Source of the DNA: a bacterium | Lineage (GTDB): Bacteria; Hinthialibacterota; Hinthialibacteria; Hinthialibacterales; Hinthialibacteraceae | Length of the DNA: 64,000 bases | Reading direction: 5' to 3' | Assembly (NCBI GenBank): GCA_016125385.1 | Contig: WGLV01000055.1 | Location: forward strand, 36,695 to 100,694 | Shown here: positions 28,033-36,312 of the stretch, piece after piece | Layout of the letters: every line of letters begins with the position of its first letter | How positions within the stretch are numbered: position 1 is the first letter of the stretch | Notes under the pieces: generated by a model | Database searches by the model: none | What the model was told of the DNA's origin: nothing | What the model saw: the letters and a program-made list of their open reading frames with translations, nothing else | Translations under genes and position numbers: made by a program

Positions 28033-29241
28033 TTAGATCAGTTTTTCCTTCACGGGATCCCATTCAACGCGTTTCCCTTCCCGGTACGACATGTTGGAAA
28101 GGTGCGCGCCGATAATGACTTTGTGTCCCATCGCGGCGGGTGAATTAGGCTGTTCACGGCTGCGGATGCAATCGAGGAAATTCTGCATGTGCGCGGTACC
28201 TTCATCGCCGCGCTCCCACTCATCCACTTTCTTGTTATCGAGGTCATAAACCCGGAACCACCCGTCGCGCTCCTGAATCAAACTGCCTTCGGTTCCGTAA
28301 AACGCGGCTCCGTCGCCTTCGTATCCGTTCATGAACTGCACGTCGAAGACGATGGCGAAGGTGGAACAATCAAGAATAGAGTGAACGTTGTCGGGCGTCT
28401 CCCAGCGGGGGTAGTGATAGTTACCGCCGTTGCAGGCAACACGGACAGGGCCAACGCTTTCAGTCACCCACATAACCACATCGAGCATGTGCGGGCCGAT
28501 ATCGGTCATCAAACCGCCGGCGTAATCCCAGAACCATCGCCACGCCGAACAGCGTTCCGCGTCGAAGGGACGATCCGGCGCGCTCCCGAGAAAACGCTTC
28601 CAGTCAATCCGATCGGGATTATACAACACCGGGTCTTTGGCGCGTTCCTGATAGGGATCGACCAGGCGATAGCGGCAGTCCCAGGTTCGAACCCACTTGA
28701 TTTCACCTATAGCCCCCGCCGCCACGACGTCGTGGGCGTGTTTCCAGTGTCCGCCGCTGCGTCGCTGGTTACCGACCTGAACGATCTGGTTGGACGCTTC
28801 CACAGCTTTGACCATTTCACGGCCCTGTTCGATCGTGCGTGAAAACGGTTTTTCGGTGTATGCGTCTTTTTTCGCCGCCAGCGAATCCATCAGAAGATCG
28901 TGATGCCAGTGGTCGGGGCCCGCGAGGATGACGGCGTCGATATCGTCACGAGCGAGCAAGTCTTGATAATCGCGGTATCGGTCTGTTTTTTTCTGAAGGC
29001 GTTCTTCACAGCGGTCGATCATGGCGTCATTGACATCGGCCAGGGCGACGATGTCGGCGCCCAGACGCATCGCCGTACGAAGCCGGTCCGATCCGCGATC
29101 GCCTACGCCAATGCCGCCGATACGGATTTTATCGTTGGCCCCAAGCGCGGATGGCGGAGCGAGCCGGGTGACCGCGGCGGCGCTGACGCCCAGCGATACC
29201 GCGCTTTTCATGAAACGTCTGCGAGTCGATTGATTGGTCAT
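28033..29241 (-). CDS. Tat-exported Gfo/Idh/MocA-family oxidoreductase (3 of 3)
   Basis: A 402-residue oxidoreductase with a twin-arginine leader (STRRRFMKSAVSLGVSAAA). The Rossmann motif is GGIGVGDRGSDRLR, and YTEKPFSRTIEQGREMV holds the catalytic lysine. ATG 29241 follows CGGAGAGC. Sequence motifs differ clearly from the copies at 12965 and 18548, so the three are old paralogues with separate substrates rather than recent duplicates. It appears to be a single-gene transcript bounded by a terminator downstream and a hairpin upstream. The reaction is probably oxidation of a sugar or cyclitol, with the cofactor carried into the periplasm by Tat. Confidence 0.93.
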   Translation of the reverse strand: MTNQSTRRRFMKSAVSLGVSAAAVTRLAPPSALGANDKIRIGGIGVGDRGSDRLRTAMRLGADIVALADVNDAMIDRCEERLQKKTDRYRDYQDLLARDDIDAVILAGPDHWHHDLLMDSLAAKKDAYTEKPFSRTIEQGREMVKAVEASNQIVQVGNQRRSGGHWKHAHDVVAAGAIGEIKWVRTWDCRYRLVDPYQERAKDPVLYNPDRIDWKRFLGSAPDRPFDAERCSAWRWFWDYAGGLMTDIGPHMLDVVMWVTESVGPVRVACNGGNYHYPRWETPDNVHSILDCSTFAIVFDVQFMNGYEGDGAAFYGTEGSLIQERDGWFRVYDLDNKKVDEWERGDEGTAHMQNFLDCIRSREQPNSPAAMGHKVIIGAHLSNMSYREGKRVEWDPVKEKLI

Positions 29242-29333
29242 ATTTGCTCTCCGTAATGAAGTGGATCACGATAACAGTCATGAAAAAATCGTCACGGATG
29301 GAGACCAGGATGGGTTTTATCGCCATTACATCG

Positions 29334-29360
29334 TTTTGCGTGAGCATCGCTCACGCAAAA
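29334..29360. terminator. strong hairpin, terminator-like without a clear T-run
   Basis: TTTTGCGTGAGC (29334-29345) and GCTCACGCAAAA (29349-29360) form a 12-bp perfect stem with a three-base loop between two minus-strand genes. The U residues lie inside the stem, so termination efficiency is uncertain. Confidence 0.5.
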
Positions 29361-29433
29361 TCGGATTCAGGCGATCACTGCAGAAAGTAAGGTATCAAAA
29401 AAAAAGACGAAGAGAAAGCGGCGGATCAAGCGA

Positions 29434-30051
29434 TCAGGGAGTCGCCGAATCCACGGACGCGGTCGAAGACTGGATCAGATCGGTCGCGTTTTGAATCGTA
29501 TCGGCGCGCGGGCGTTTACGCAGACGAGGGTCTTTGATTTCCATGTCGGGGGTAATGCCGTTAACGTCGAGATAGGTGGAGCTGGTGAAGGTGAAGAGAT
29601 ATTGTTTTCCGTCTTTTTTAATAACCGCGATGTTCTGGTGATAGGGATCAACTTCTTCAGAAACATTGCAGAGGATGTACACGTTTTCGGGTTTACGGTA
29701 CCCCGCGAAAGTAAAATCGATCACCAGAAAACTCTGATCGTCTTCTTCCGCAAAGCGAGCGTCGTTCATCACCAGTTGCAGCTGGCGGCCTTCGGATAAT
29801 GCCTTGATCTTATTTGCGAAATAATAATACATCACCTGCTGAGCCGCTTCGATTTCCTCTTTAGAGAGAACCTGATCCATGTTTTTGTCAGCGGCGAACA
29901 GTTCAATTGTGTTGATATAAGGAAAACGTAATTCAAAACCGATTTCTTCGTCCTTAATCGTCACCGTTGAAAAAGAATAGCTGTTGAGATGAGCGTAAAC
30001 CAACGACGGCGCCGCCAGCACCAGTATGAACGGAAACACATATCGTTTCAT
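29434..30051 (-). CDS. exported EF-hand-containing protein of unknown function
   Basis: A 205-residue protein. ATG 30051 follows GGAGAGG and starts a signal peptide (MKRYVFPFILVLAAPSLVYA). The mature N-terminus reads HLNSYSFSTVTIKDEEIGFELRFPY, resembling the periplasmic N-terminal domain of HupE/UreJ-type proteins. This is followed by a canonical calcium loop DKNMDQVLSKEE (D-x-N-x-D-x-x-x-S-x-x-E) near residues 56-67. The remainder is mostly beta with no recognised motif, and the C-terminus is basic then polar. It lies 88 bases after gatC on the same strand, but a hairpin stands between them. I do not recognise the family with confidence; calcium binding is inferred from the loop only. Confidence 0.75.
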   Translation of the reverse strand: MKRYVFPFILVLAAPSLVYAHLNSYSFSTVTIKDEEIGFELRFPYINTIELFAADKNMDQVLSKEEIEAAQQVMYYYFANKIKALSEGRQLQLVMNDARFAEEDDQSFLVIDFTFAGYRKPENVYILCNVSEEVDPYHQNIAVIKKDGKQYLFTFTSSTYLDVNGITPDMEIKDPRLRKRPRADTIQNATDLIQSSTASVDSATP

Positions 30052-30075
30052 AAAACGCCTCTCCAACAAACAAAC

Positions 30076-30094
30076 GGCGCGGGAATTCCGCGCC
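30076..30094 (-). terminator. probable terminator of the asp23-amaP-gatC transcript
   Basis: GGCGCGG (30076-30082) pairs with CCGCGCC (30088-30094). On the minus strand GTTTGTTTGTT follows, a U-rich but interrupted tract, 45 bases after the gatC stop. Confidence 0.55.
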
Positions 30095-30139
30095 TGAGCG
30101 ATCATGGTTAGGTCTTGATAACGAATACCGCCGCGCTGA

Positions 30140-30427
30140 TTACTCGGTCACGCGCGGAACGCGGAAAAAACGGTCTTCACGGTCCGGCGCGTTTTTAAGC
30201 GCTTCATCGATCTCAAGGCCCGGTCCGACGACGTCATCCCGCATCACGTTTTCCATAGGGACGGCATGCGAAGTCGGTTCAACGCCCTCGATATCAAGTT
30301 CTTTCAGTTTTTCGACGTATTCTAGAATTTCGCCGATATGGCGCGTATACAGCTCGGCCTCGTCGTCCGATAGCTCAAGCCGTGACAACAAAGCAATATG
30401 TTTCAGTTCATCCCGTGAAATACTCAT
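30140..30427 (-). CDS. gatC: aspartyl/glutamyl-tRNA(Asn/Gln) amidotransferase subunit C
   Basis: A 95-residue GatC: MSISRDELKHIALLSRLELS at the start, then the conserved YVEKLKELDIEGVEPTSHAV and MRDDVVGPGL, ending with the typical FFRVPRV. GatC is the small clamp subunit of GatCAB, which amidates mis-charged Glu-tRNA(Gln) or Asp-tRNA(Asn) in the cytoplasm. GATGAGGAAAACGT places a ribosome site before ATG 30427. gatA and gatB are not in this window; the gene instead sits 29 bases after amaP in a run with an Asp23-family gene. The presence of GatC suggests that this organism lacks a direct GlnRS and/or AsnRS route, by family knowledge. Confidence 0.95.
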   Translation of the reverse strand: MSISRDELKHIALLSRLELSDDEAELYTRHIGEILEYVEKLKELDIEGVEPTSHAVPMENVMRDDVVGPGLEIDEALKNAPDREDRFFRVPRVTE

Positions 30428-30456
30428 ACGTTTTCCTCATGCCGGCGATCGCCAGG

Positions 30457-31095
30457 TCAGCTAGAGTCCGCCGTGGACCGGTTTCCCGACTCCATGCCAT
30501 GATCCGTCTCATCATCCTCGTCTTTTCCGGCGGGAGGCGGAACCAGCAGAATCGGCTCGTTCGCGTTTTCTTTTGGCAGAATCTTATGGATCAGGATATT
30601 AACTTCACGCAGATTTGACAGGCCCAGAGTCTCTTTCAATTCACGATTGAGTTTCTGTTGAAACTCCCGCATGAAATCTGGGATGTTACGATGGAGTTCG
30701 AGCACCATTTTCAGATCGATATCGAGCATCCCATCGATCACTTCCGCATGGACCTGCAATTCACGTACGCCGGGTTCATTGCGGCCTTTGCGCTTGATAA
30801 AATCCTCCACCGCGTCGAGGGAGATTCCAATGGGGCCGTCTTCTTTGGAAAGAATCAGATGTTGACGCAGACGCGGTTCAAAACCCAGCGCGTAAAGCAA
30901 TAGATACATCGCCAGCGCGAGAAAGCCGAATCCCGCCGTGAACATGAGCGCGATTCCCCAGCCAAAATCAAGCATGCGCTCAATCAGCAGGGCGATGTAA
31001 ATCACGAATTCGGAATCCCACAAAACGAGGAATAAGCAAAACGCCGAGAGAAAAAAGAAGGCGATGGAAGAAAGTATGTTAACCAGCGTTTTCAT
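30457..31095 (-). CDS. AmaP-like membrane anchor of the Asp23/Gls24 system
   Basis: A 212-residue protein with two N-terminal transmembrane helices (about 8-30 and 47-71) followed by a cytoplasmic domain. That domain resembles the Asp23-like fold: GPIGISLDAVEDFIKRKG, then VRELQVHAEVIDGMLDIDLK and VNILIHKILP. This is the layout of AmaP, which in Firmicutes tethers Asp23 to the membrane. The partner Asp23-family gene lies 18 bases upstream on the same strand, which strongly supports the assignment. The C-terminal 30 residues are acidic and Pro-rich, probably disordered. It is part of a short operon with asp23 and gatC. The physiological role in this lineage is unknown. Confidence 0.85.
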   Translation of the reverse strand: MKTLVNILSSIAFFFLSAFCLFLVLWDSEFVIYIALLIERMLDFGWGIALMFTAGFGFLALAMYLLLYALGFEPRLRQHLILSKEDGPIGISLDAVEDFIKRKGRNEPGVRELQVHAEVIDGMLDIDLKMVLELHRNIPDFMREFQQKLNRELKETLGLSNLREVNILIHKILPKENANEPILLVPPPAGKDEDDETDHGMESGNRSTADSS

Positions 31096-31113
31096 AAAGG
31101 ACTCGATGCCGCT

Positions 31114-31512
31114 TCAGTTGACCACAACCGCTTCGTCGGATTCATGCTCGATGAGCAGAGGTTCTTCCATTTTGGGGTGTTCAAAGACGGATTCAACATT
31201 GACGGCGACATGGCGAACGTTGATGCCCGCGCCGAGTTGGATGGATCGTGCGATTTTGCCTTGTAGTTCGCGCGCTTCCTTAATGATGCGCGCACCGAAT
31301 TCAACGCTCAGAGTCAGAGTGATTTCAACATTGCCTTCGACGAAGTTGATTCGGATAAACTTTTCAGATGTTTTACGGCTGACGTCTTCACCCGGTTTGA
31401 CGCCGGGGAAGCGGAAATTGTGTGTTTTGGCCACTTCGCGGATGATGAAGCGGCGCACGATGGCGGGAGATATCTGAACCCGGCCCAATTCGGTATCAAA
31501 AAAACCGATCAT
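31114..31512 (-). CDS. Asp23/Gls24-family envelope stress protein
   Basis: A 132-residue protein of the Asp23 family: GRVQISPAIVRRFIIREVAK, then IRINFVEGNVEITLTLSVEFG and ARIIKEARELQGKIARSIQL, ending with the VRHVAVNVESVF strand. ATG 31512 is chosen with GGAG nine bases upstream; the open frame to 31530 would need a GTG start. There is no signal or transmembrane segment, so it is cytoplasmic and probably held at the membrane by the AmaP-like product of the next gene. Asp23 proteins support cell-envelope integrity and alkaline or stress tolerance in Gram-positives. The family is also scattered in other phyla. Confidence 0.9.
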   Translation of the reverse strand: MIGFFDTELGRVQISPAIVRRFIIREVAKTHNFRFPGVKPGEDVSRKTSEKFIRINFVEGNVEITLTLSVEFGARIIKEARELQGKIARSIQLGAGINVRHVAVNVESVFEHPKMEEPLLIEHESDEAVVVN

Positions 31513-31599
31513 TCCATCCTTCTCCAACACGAAGCGTTTCGTCTCAAATTATAATGGTTTTCAGATTCCATGACAGGTGAAGTAATGTTCGCCATCATG

Positions 31600-32865
31600 T
31601 CAGGCGTCATTTTCATTATGTTGAAGTGAAAACGGATTCACAATCAAAAATAGCGTTAACATCAGCAATCCCGCCAGTTTTTCATTGAGCAGCAGGGTCA
31701 TCCACCCCGTGGTAAAGGCTCCGCTCCAGTAATTAAAAGGCGTCATCATCAATATCAGCCCCAAGCCGTATACCCACACAAACCGGGCGCGGCCGCTGAA
31801 CACAACGCGCAGCCCCAACGCCATCGCAAAAAACGCCTGCACGAGATAATGATCCCACATCAGGCTGGGCAAAAGCAGCATGGCTATGGTCCATAGCGAG
31901 AATTCCCAGGGAAGGAGTTCATCAGACCGGCGGCGCGTCATCCCCAGCAGCGAGGCGGCGATCAACGCGGCGGTCAGGTATGACGCGGCTTTCGCCATCG
32001 CGGGAGAATCAATCACGCCCGTAGTGGATGGATTATGAGTCAACAGGCGATACCAGACCGCCGACGGGGCCTGGTTGTGGGGTTCGACATGAAAATGCGC
32101 ACCATACGCCGCCCAGGTTGATGATCCGTAACCCATCGCTCGGGCTTCATGTAAAAACTCCAGGTGAGGGGTGACTCCCAGCACGGCGATCGAAATCGCC
32201 CCCGTCGCCGCCAGAGTCAGCATCCCCATGAAGAAGCCTTTCCATTTGCCTTTCCAGAGCAGATACAGCAAGAGAAACGCGGGGCTGACTTTCACCGCCG
32301 CGCCCAGTCCCAGCCAGACGCCCGCGCCGGTTTCCCTGCCCTGAATCAACGCTCGAAGCGCCAACATCAAAACAAGTAACAGGAAGGGATTCATCTGCCC
32401 CGCCCAGTAGCTGCGCTGAAGCGGGAAAAAGACGGCTGAAAACAAAAGCAGTGCGCCCCACCAGAACGATTGCGGTTCGTTTTCATCGCGCAAGCAGTGG
32501 ATCACGATCGCCAGCGAGAGGAGGAACGCGGCGTGCGCGGCCAGATTAAAGACCAACCAGGCGGCGTGATACGGCAACCACGCCAGCGGAATCAGCAACA
32601 AGGCGAAAAAAGGGGGGTAAACGAATGGATTGATGGGTACCGGTTGACCCGATCCGTCGCTAAGCAACTGGTTGGCGGAGAGAAACATCAGTTCAGGATT
32701 ATAAAAATCGCCGCCGCGCCCGGCCAGATATCCCGCCAGGTAGAGGTGTTTGAAATCGTTACGCGAGGTGACGAAGATCGTATCGATTCCCTGATGCTGG
32801 GTGTAGAAGAACACACCCATTACGCACAGAACCAATCCGAACGCCTTCAGACCAAACCGATTCAT
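31600..32865 (-). CDS. polytopic GT87/DUF2029-like glycosyltransferase
   Basis: A 421-residue membrane protein with about ten hydrophobic helices and the GT-C pattern of the GT87 family. The first periplasmic loop holds TSRNDFKHLYLAGYLAGRG, where the catalytic aspartate of polyprenyl-phosphate-mannose-dependent transferases lies. FVYPPFFALLLIPLAWLPY and YWAGQMNPFLLLVLMLALRAL follow, both typical of the family. It would transfer a sugar from a lipid carrier onto an envelope glycan on the outer face of the inner membrane. It is transcribed away from pcm. The substrate cannot be inferred. It does not appear co-transcribed with its neighbours. Confidence 0.85.
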   Translation of the reverse strand: MNRFGLKAFGLVLCVMGVFFYTQHQGIDTIFVTSRNDFKHLYLAGYLAGRGGDFYNPELMFLSANQLLSDGSGQPVPINPFVYPPFFALLLIPLAWLPYHAAWLVFNLAAHAAFLLSLAIVIHCLRDENEPQSFWWGALLLFSAVFFPLQRSYWAGQMNPFLLLVLMLALRALIQGRETGAGVWLGLGAAVKVSPAFLLLYLLWKGKWKGFFMGMLTLAATGAISIAVLGVTPHLEFLHEARAMGYGSSTWAAYGAHFHVEPHNQAPSAVWYRLLTHNPSTTGVIDSPAMAKAASYLTAALIAASLLGMTRRRSDELLPWEFSLWTIAMLLLPSLMWDHYLVQAFFAMALGLRVVFSGRARFVWVYGLGLILMMTPFNYWSGAFTTGWMTLLLNEKLAGLLMLTLFLIVNPFSLQHNENDA

Positions 32866-33060
32866 GCTTTTGATTGCGACCCTGTACGCGGCGTTTATTT
32901 TACCGGACCGCCGCGAATTGATATCCCGTATTTAACCGCCGAGAGCCGTCATTCGATAGGGTTTGATGAGGCGATTCTGAACATGCGGGAAACCACGGCG
33001 CATTTACAAGACGGCGGCTCGCCGATACGATTTAAAGGACCGGCAAAGCATGGGTATTGA
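32866..33060 (+). other. unexplained open stretch between divergent genes
   Basis: This 195-base interval between the GT87-like gene (-) and pcm (+) stays open in one plus-strand frame to a TGA at 33058-33060. It reads, for example, VRGVYFTGPPRIDIPYL and IGFDEAILNMRETTAHL, with codon usage like real genes. The only in-frame ATG is late (32982), and the upstream part of the frame is antisense to the GT87-like gene. It may be a gene remnant, a misread start, or chance. Confidence 0.25.
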
Positions 33061-33105
33061 ATGGAAAGACGAACCGTGACGCTCGCCCCGGTTCGAGGAT
33101 GTTTC

Positions 33106-33795
33106 ATGAATTCTTATGACAGGCAATTACTGGACATGTTGCAAAATCAGGTGACCGCGCGCGGGATCAACGATGCGCGCATCCTGGAAGCGATGCAGCG
33201 CGCGCCGCGTCATCTTTTCGTACCGGAGGCCAGTCTCGACAAGGCGTATGACGATCATCCTCTCGCCCTGCCGGCGGAACGAGCCACCATCTCTCAACCC
33301 TACATGGTGGCGTATATGACCGACGCGTTGCGATGCCCGCCGCAATGCCGAGTGCTCGAAATCGGTACCGGATCCGGTTATCAGGCGGCGATTCTGTCGT
33401 TTCTCTGCCGCGAAGTTTTCACCATCGAACGCTACGGCAATTTACGCAACCAGGCCGAAACGACCGTTCACGAACTGGGCAGGATGAACGTTCATTTCAA
33501 GACGGGCGACGGGCTGGAAGGTTGGCCTGACAAAGCTCCATTCGACCGGATCATCATCACCGCCGCCGCACGCAAACCTCCCAAGGCGCTTGCCGAGCAA
33601 CTCGCGGAAGGTGGATCGATGCTGATTCCTCTGGGCGATTCGCAGATTCAGACGTTGACCCGCGTTACTCGAACCGAATCAGGGTTTGAGGCGGAAAAAC
33701 TGATCCCCTGCGTTTTCGTACCCATTATCTCCAATCGCCGCTCTTTAACCGAAGACGAAGACGCCTGCGATTGGATCGAACCCATCGAAATATGA
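33106..33795 (+). CDS. pcm: protein-L-isoaspartate O-methyltransferase
   Basis: A 229-residue Pcm enzyme. ATG 33106 follows CGAGGATGTTTC; the earlier ATG at 33061 gives an atypical extension. Motifs: AMQRAPRHLFVP, the substrate loop ATISQPYMVAYMTDAL, the SAM site VLEIGTGSGYQAAILS, VFTIER and FDRIIITAAARKPP. It repairs isoaspartyl residues in aged proteins by methylation in the cytoplasm. It is the first gene of a tight operon: its stop overlaps the next start as ATGA. A link with the downstream sirtuin as protein-maintenance enzymes is possible but only inferred. Confidence 0.95.
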   Translation: MNSYDRQLLDMLQNQVTARGINDARILEAMQRAPRHLFVPEASLDKAYDDHPLALPAERATISQPYMVAYMTDALRCPPQCRVLEIGTGSGYQAAILSFLCREVFTIERYGNLRNQAETTVHELGRMNVHFKTGDGLEGWPDKAPFDRIIITAAARKPPKALAEQLAEGGSMLIPLGDSQIQTLTRVTRTESGFEAEKLIPCVFVPIISNRRSLTEDEDACDWIEPIEI

Positions 33796-34955
33796 CCGGC
33801 CTCACATCCGCGCAAGCGCTCTTTTTCCAATCCGCCATACAGAACGCGATTCGCGGTCAGCGCGGCGTCCTTAAACTGCGCATATTGCGCGCCGACGATT
33901 CCATCGCGGCGGAACTATCGTCCGAATCGTCCGAAACGGATTTCGTCATTCAGACGGACGGCCGAAAAACCGGCGAGCACATCGTTCGCGGCAATGCGGC
34001 TGAAACGGCGTTGAAGATGCTGACGGAACACGGATCGCGCCTGACGATCGACGATGGGAGGCAAGCCGTACGGCTCGGTGTTCAGAAAGGCAAGTTGACT
34101 CGCGAAACCCTGCCCTCCCAGGCGGCGGAACTAAAAACGCCGATGTGGGCGGTGGGCAAAGCCACCCATCTTGACCCGCGCGAAGCGGCGCCGCTCTTAC
34201 AAACCATCGGCCTGATGACGCCGGAAGGCGAGATCAAGGCTCCGATGCGAAAAAAATTCAAACAGGTCAACCATTTTCTCGACCTGATGGCGCCGATCCT
34301 GAAACGGGAATCTCCCAACAAAGTCTTCACGCTGGCCGATTGCGGCTGCGGAAAGTCTTATCTGAGTTTTGTGCTCTTCTGGTATCTAAGGCGAGTATTG
34401 AATCGAAACGCGCGCTTTTACGGCGCGGATACGTCGGAAAACGTCATTGAAGAAAGCCGGCGGCGCGCGGAGCAACTGCAACTCGACGACATGCGTTTTG
34501 AATGTGCGGCGATCCGGGAGGCTCAACTCCCCGACCAGATCGACCTGCTGGTCAGCCTGCACGCCTGCGATACGGCCACCGACGAGGCGCTCGCCGCTGG
34601 GGCGGCGCGGGGAGCGCGAGCGCTGGCCGCCGCGCCCTGCTGTCAGCATGAATTCGCCCGCCAGATCCAGTCGGCGCCGCATTATCCCATCTCCCGTCAC
34701 ACGCTGTTCAAACACCGTTTCGCTGACCTGCTGACCGATATGGCCCGCTCCTTGTTTTTGGAAGCGCACGGTTATACCGTCGCGGTAGGCGAGTTCGTTT
34801 CGGTCGAGGAAACGCCGAAAAACCTGCTGTTGCGTGCCGAACTGGGCAACGCGAACGCCGAGCAACGCGCCCGGGAATACCAGCGTTTCAAAGAGGCGTA
34901 CGGCGTCTCGCCTTCGATTGACGCCTTGTGGATGGCGCAGACCTCCCGAATCTGA
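33792..34955 (+). CDS. Methyltransf_32-type SAM-dependent methyltransferase
   Basis: A 387-residue protein. The C-terminal two thirds form a Methyltransf_32 domain with a SAM motif LADCGCGKSYLSFVLF, the acidic strand ARFYGADTSENVIEESRRRA, and LLVSLHACDTATDEALAAG. Next is APCCQHE, the Cys pair that replaces the usual NPPY in this family. The N-terminal 130 residues are a separate domain with no sure match. ATG 33792 overlaps the pcm stop (ATGA), so the genes are translationally coupled; the upstream TTG frame is not needed. Relatives include GSTCD-like and RNA-directed methyltransferases; a nucleic-acid substrate is likely but unproven. Confidence 0.85.
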   Translation: MTGLTSAQALFFQSAIQNAIRGQRGVLKLRILRADDSIAAELSSESSETDFVIQTDGRKTGEHIVRGNAAETALKMLTEHGSRLTIDDGRQAVRLGVQKGKLTRETLPSQAAELKTPMWAVGKATHLDPREAAPLLQTIGLMTPEGEIKAPMRKKFKQVNHFLDLMAPILKRESPNKVFTLADCGCGKSYLSFVLFWYLRRVLNRNARFYGADTSENVIEESRRRAEQLQLDDMRFECAAIREAQLPDQIDLLVSLHACDTATDEALAAGAARGARALAAAPCCQHEFARQIQSAPHYPISRHTLFKHRFADLLTDMARSLFLEAHGYTVAVGEFVSVEETPKNLLLRAELGNANAEQRAREYQRFKEAYGVSPSIDALWMAQTSRI

Positions 34956-34971
34956 CGGAACGGCCCCGGCG

Positions 34972-36312
34972 ATGAGGAAACGATCCAACGAAACAACCCG
35001 GCAATGGCTTCACGTCGCGGCGTGTTCATTCGCGCTGCTGTTGCCTTTTCTGCCGGCCCCCTGGGCTTTCGCGCTGGCGGCTTCGGCTTTTGTCCACAAC
35101 ATTCTCATCATGCCGCGGTACGCGCCTCGCATCTATCATGAGAGCGAACGGCTGACAGAAGGTATCGCGACCTATCCGCTGATGGTCGCAATGCTGATTC
35201 TCCTTTTCCCCGACCGAATGGATTACGTCGCCTGCGTGTGGGGCGTTCTCGCGTTTGGAGACGGGTTCTCCAACATGGCGGGACGCCGGTTTCCTCTGGC
35301 CCACCTGGCTTGGAATCCCCAAAAAAGCCTGGGCGGTTTTCTGGCGTTCGGCTTCATGGCCACGCTGGCGGGCGGCTTCTTTCTGTGGTGGGCTGGACCG
35401 GAGATTTCTCTATTTCACCTGATTATGGTTGCGTGGTTCACCGCCTGGTTCTCCGCTGTATTTGAAACCTTGCCTTTACCGTGGGACGACAACATCACCG
35501 TCACCTTCGCCGCCGCGCTGGCGGTCAGTCTACTCTGGCCTCTCGATTTTTCACTGCAAGCGCAAACCGCTGGATTGAACTGGTGGGGCATCGCGATGGC
35601 GATCAACCTGTTGCTGGCGGCGGCCGCGCTTTCCGCCGGATGGGTTTCAGGCGCGGGCGCATTGGGCGGGCTGGTGATCGGCACGGTGATCTTTGTCATG
35701 GGCGGGATGGATTTTTACCTGTTGCTCGTGCTCTTTTTCGTTGCGGCGTCCGTCGCGACCCGTCTGGGTTACCATGAAAAAACATCGATGGGCGCCGCGC
35801 AGGAAAACCACGGGCGGCGCGGAGCAAAGCATGCGCTGGCGAATTGCGCCGTCCCCCTGCTGGCCTCTCTCATGTTCGGATTAACCGACGGCGCCGATTT
35901 CTGGCTGGCGATCTTTTATTGCGGAGCGCTGGCTACCGCGCTCAGCGACACGATTTCAAGCGAACTGGGCCAGCTGTATGGCCGTAATCCGTTCATGCCC
36001 GGCGCGTTCCGCATTGTACCGCCGGGAACCCCAGGCGCGATCTCGATTGAAGGGACGCTGTGCGGGATGGCGGCGGCGCTGATTTTCGCCGCAAGCGCCT
36101 TCATCATGCAGACCATTTCCTTGAATTCCCTGCCCGCCGTGATGCTGGGGGCCTGGATCGGTTTTTACGCCGAATCCCATATCGCCGCGTACTGGAAAAA
36201 TCAGGATATCGAAGTCAATAACGAATGGATGAACCTGCTGAATACCCTGCTCGGCGGGTGCATGGCGGTCGTCATCGCTTATCTGACCCAACGCGCCATA
36301 CTCTTTGTATGA
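34972..36312 (+). CDS. fused polyprenol-kinase-like / DUF92 membrane protein
   Basis: A 446-residue polytopic protein. The N-terminal part (about 1-190) resembles CTP-dependent polyprenol/phytol kinases: LPRYAPRIYHESERLTEGIA-like segment, then FGDGFSNMAGRRFPL and NPQKSLGGFLAF. The C-terminal part (about 205-440) is DUF92 (TIGR00297 type): GWVSGAGALGGLVIGTVIFV, SDTISSELGQLYGRNP and PPGTPGAISIEG. In plants the two activities (VTE5 and VTE6) act in sequence to make prenyl diphosphates from prenols; here they are one chain, suggesting a prenol salvage enzyme. ATG 34972 lies 16 bases after the methyltransferase stop, and its own stop overlaps the sirtuin start (ATGA). Confidence 0.82.
   Translation: MRKRSNETTRQWLHVAACSFALLLPFLPAPWAFALAASAFVHNILIMPRYAPRIYHESERLTEGIATYPLMVAMLILLFPDRMDYVACVWGVLAFGDGFSNMAGRRFPLAHLAWNPQKSLGGFLAFGFMATLAGGFFLWWAGPEISLFHLIMVAWFTAWFSAVFETLPLPWDDNITVTFAAALAVSLLWPLDFSLQAQTAGLNWWGIAMAINLLLAAAALSAGWVSGAGALGGLVIGTVIFVMGGMDFYLLLVLFFVAASVATRLGYHEKTSMGAAQENHGRRGAKHALANCAVPLLASLMFGLTDGADFWLAIFYCGALATALSDTISSELGQLYGRNPFMPGAFRIVPPGTPGAISIEGTLCGMAAALIFAASAFIMQTISLNSLPAVMLGAWIGFYAESHIAAYWKNQDIEVNNEWMNLLNTLLGGCMAVVIAYLTQRAILFV

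Noticed and set aside
32470-32865. Upstream part of the open frame that ends at 33060
   Set aside because: It is antisense to the GT87-like gene; only the intergenic 195 bases were kept as an unexplained stretch.
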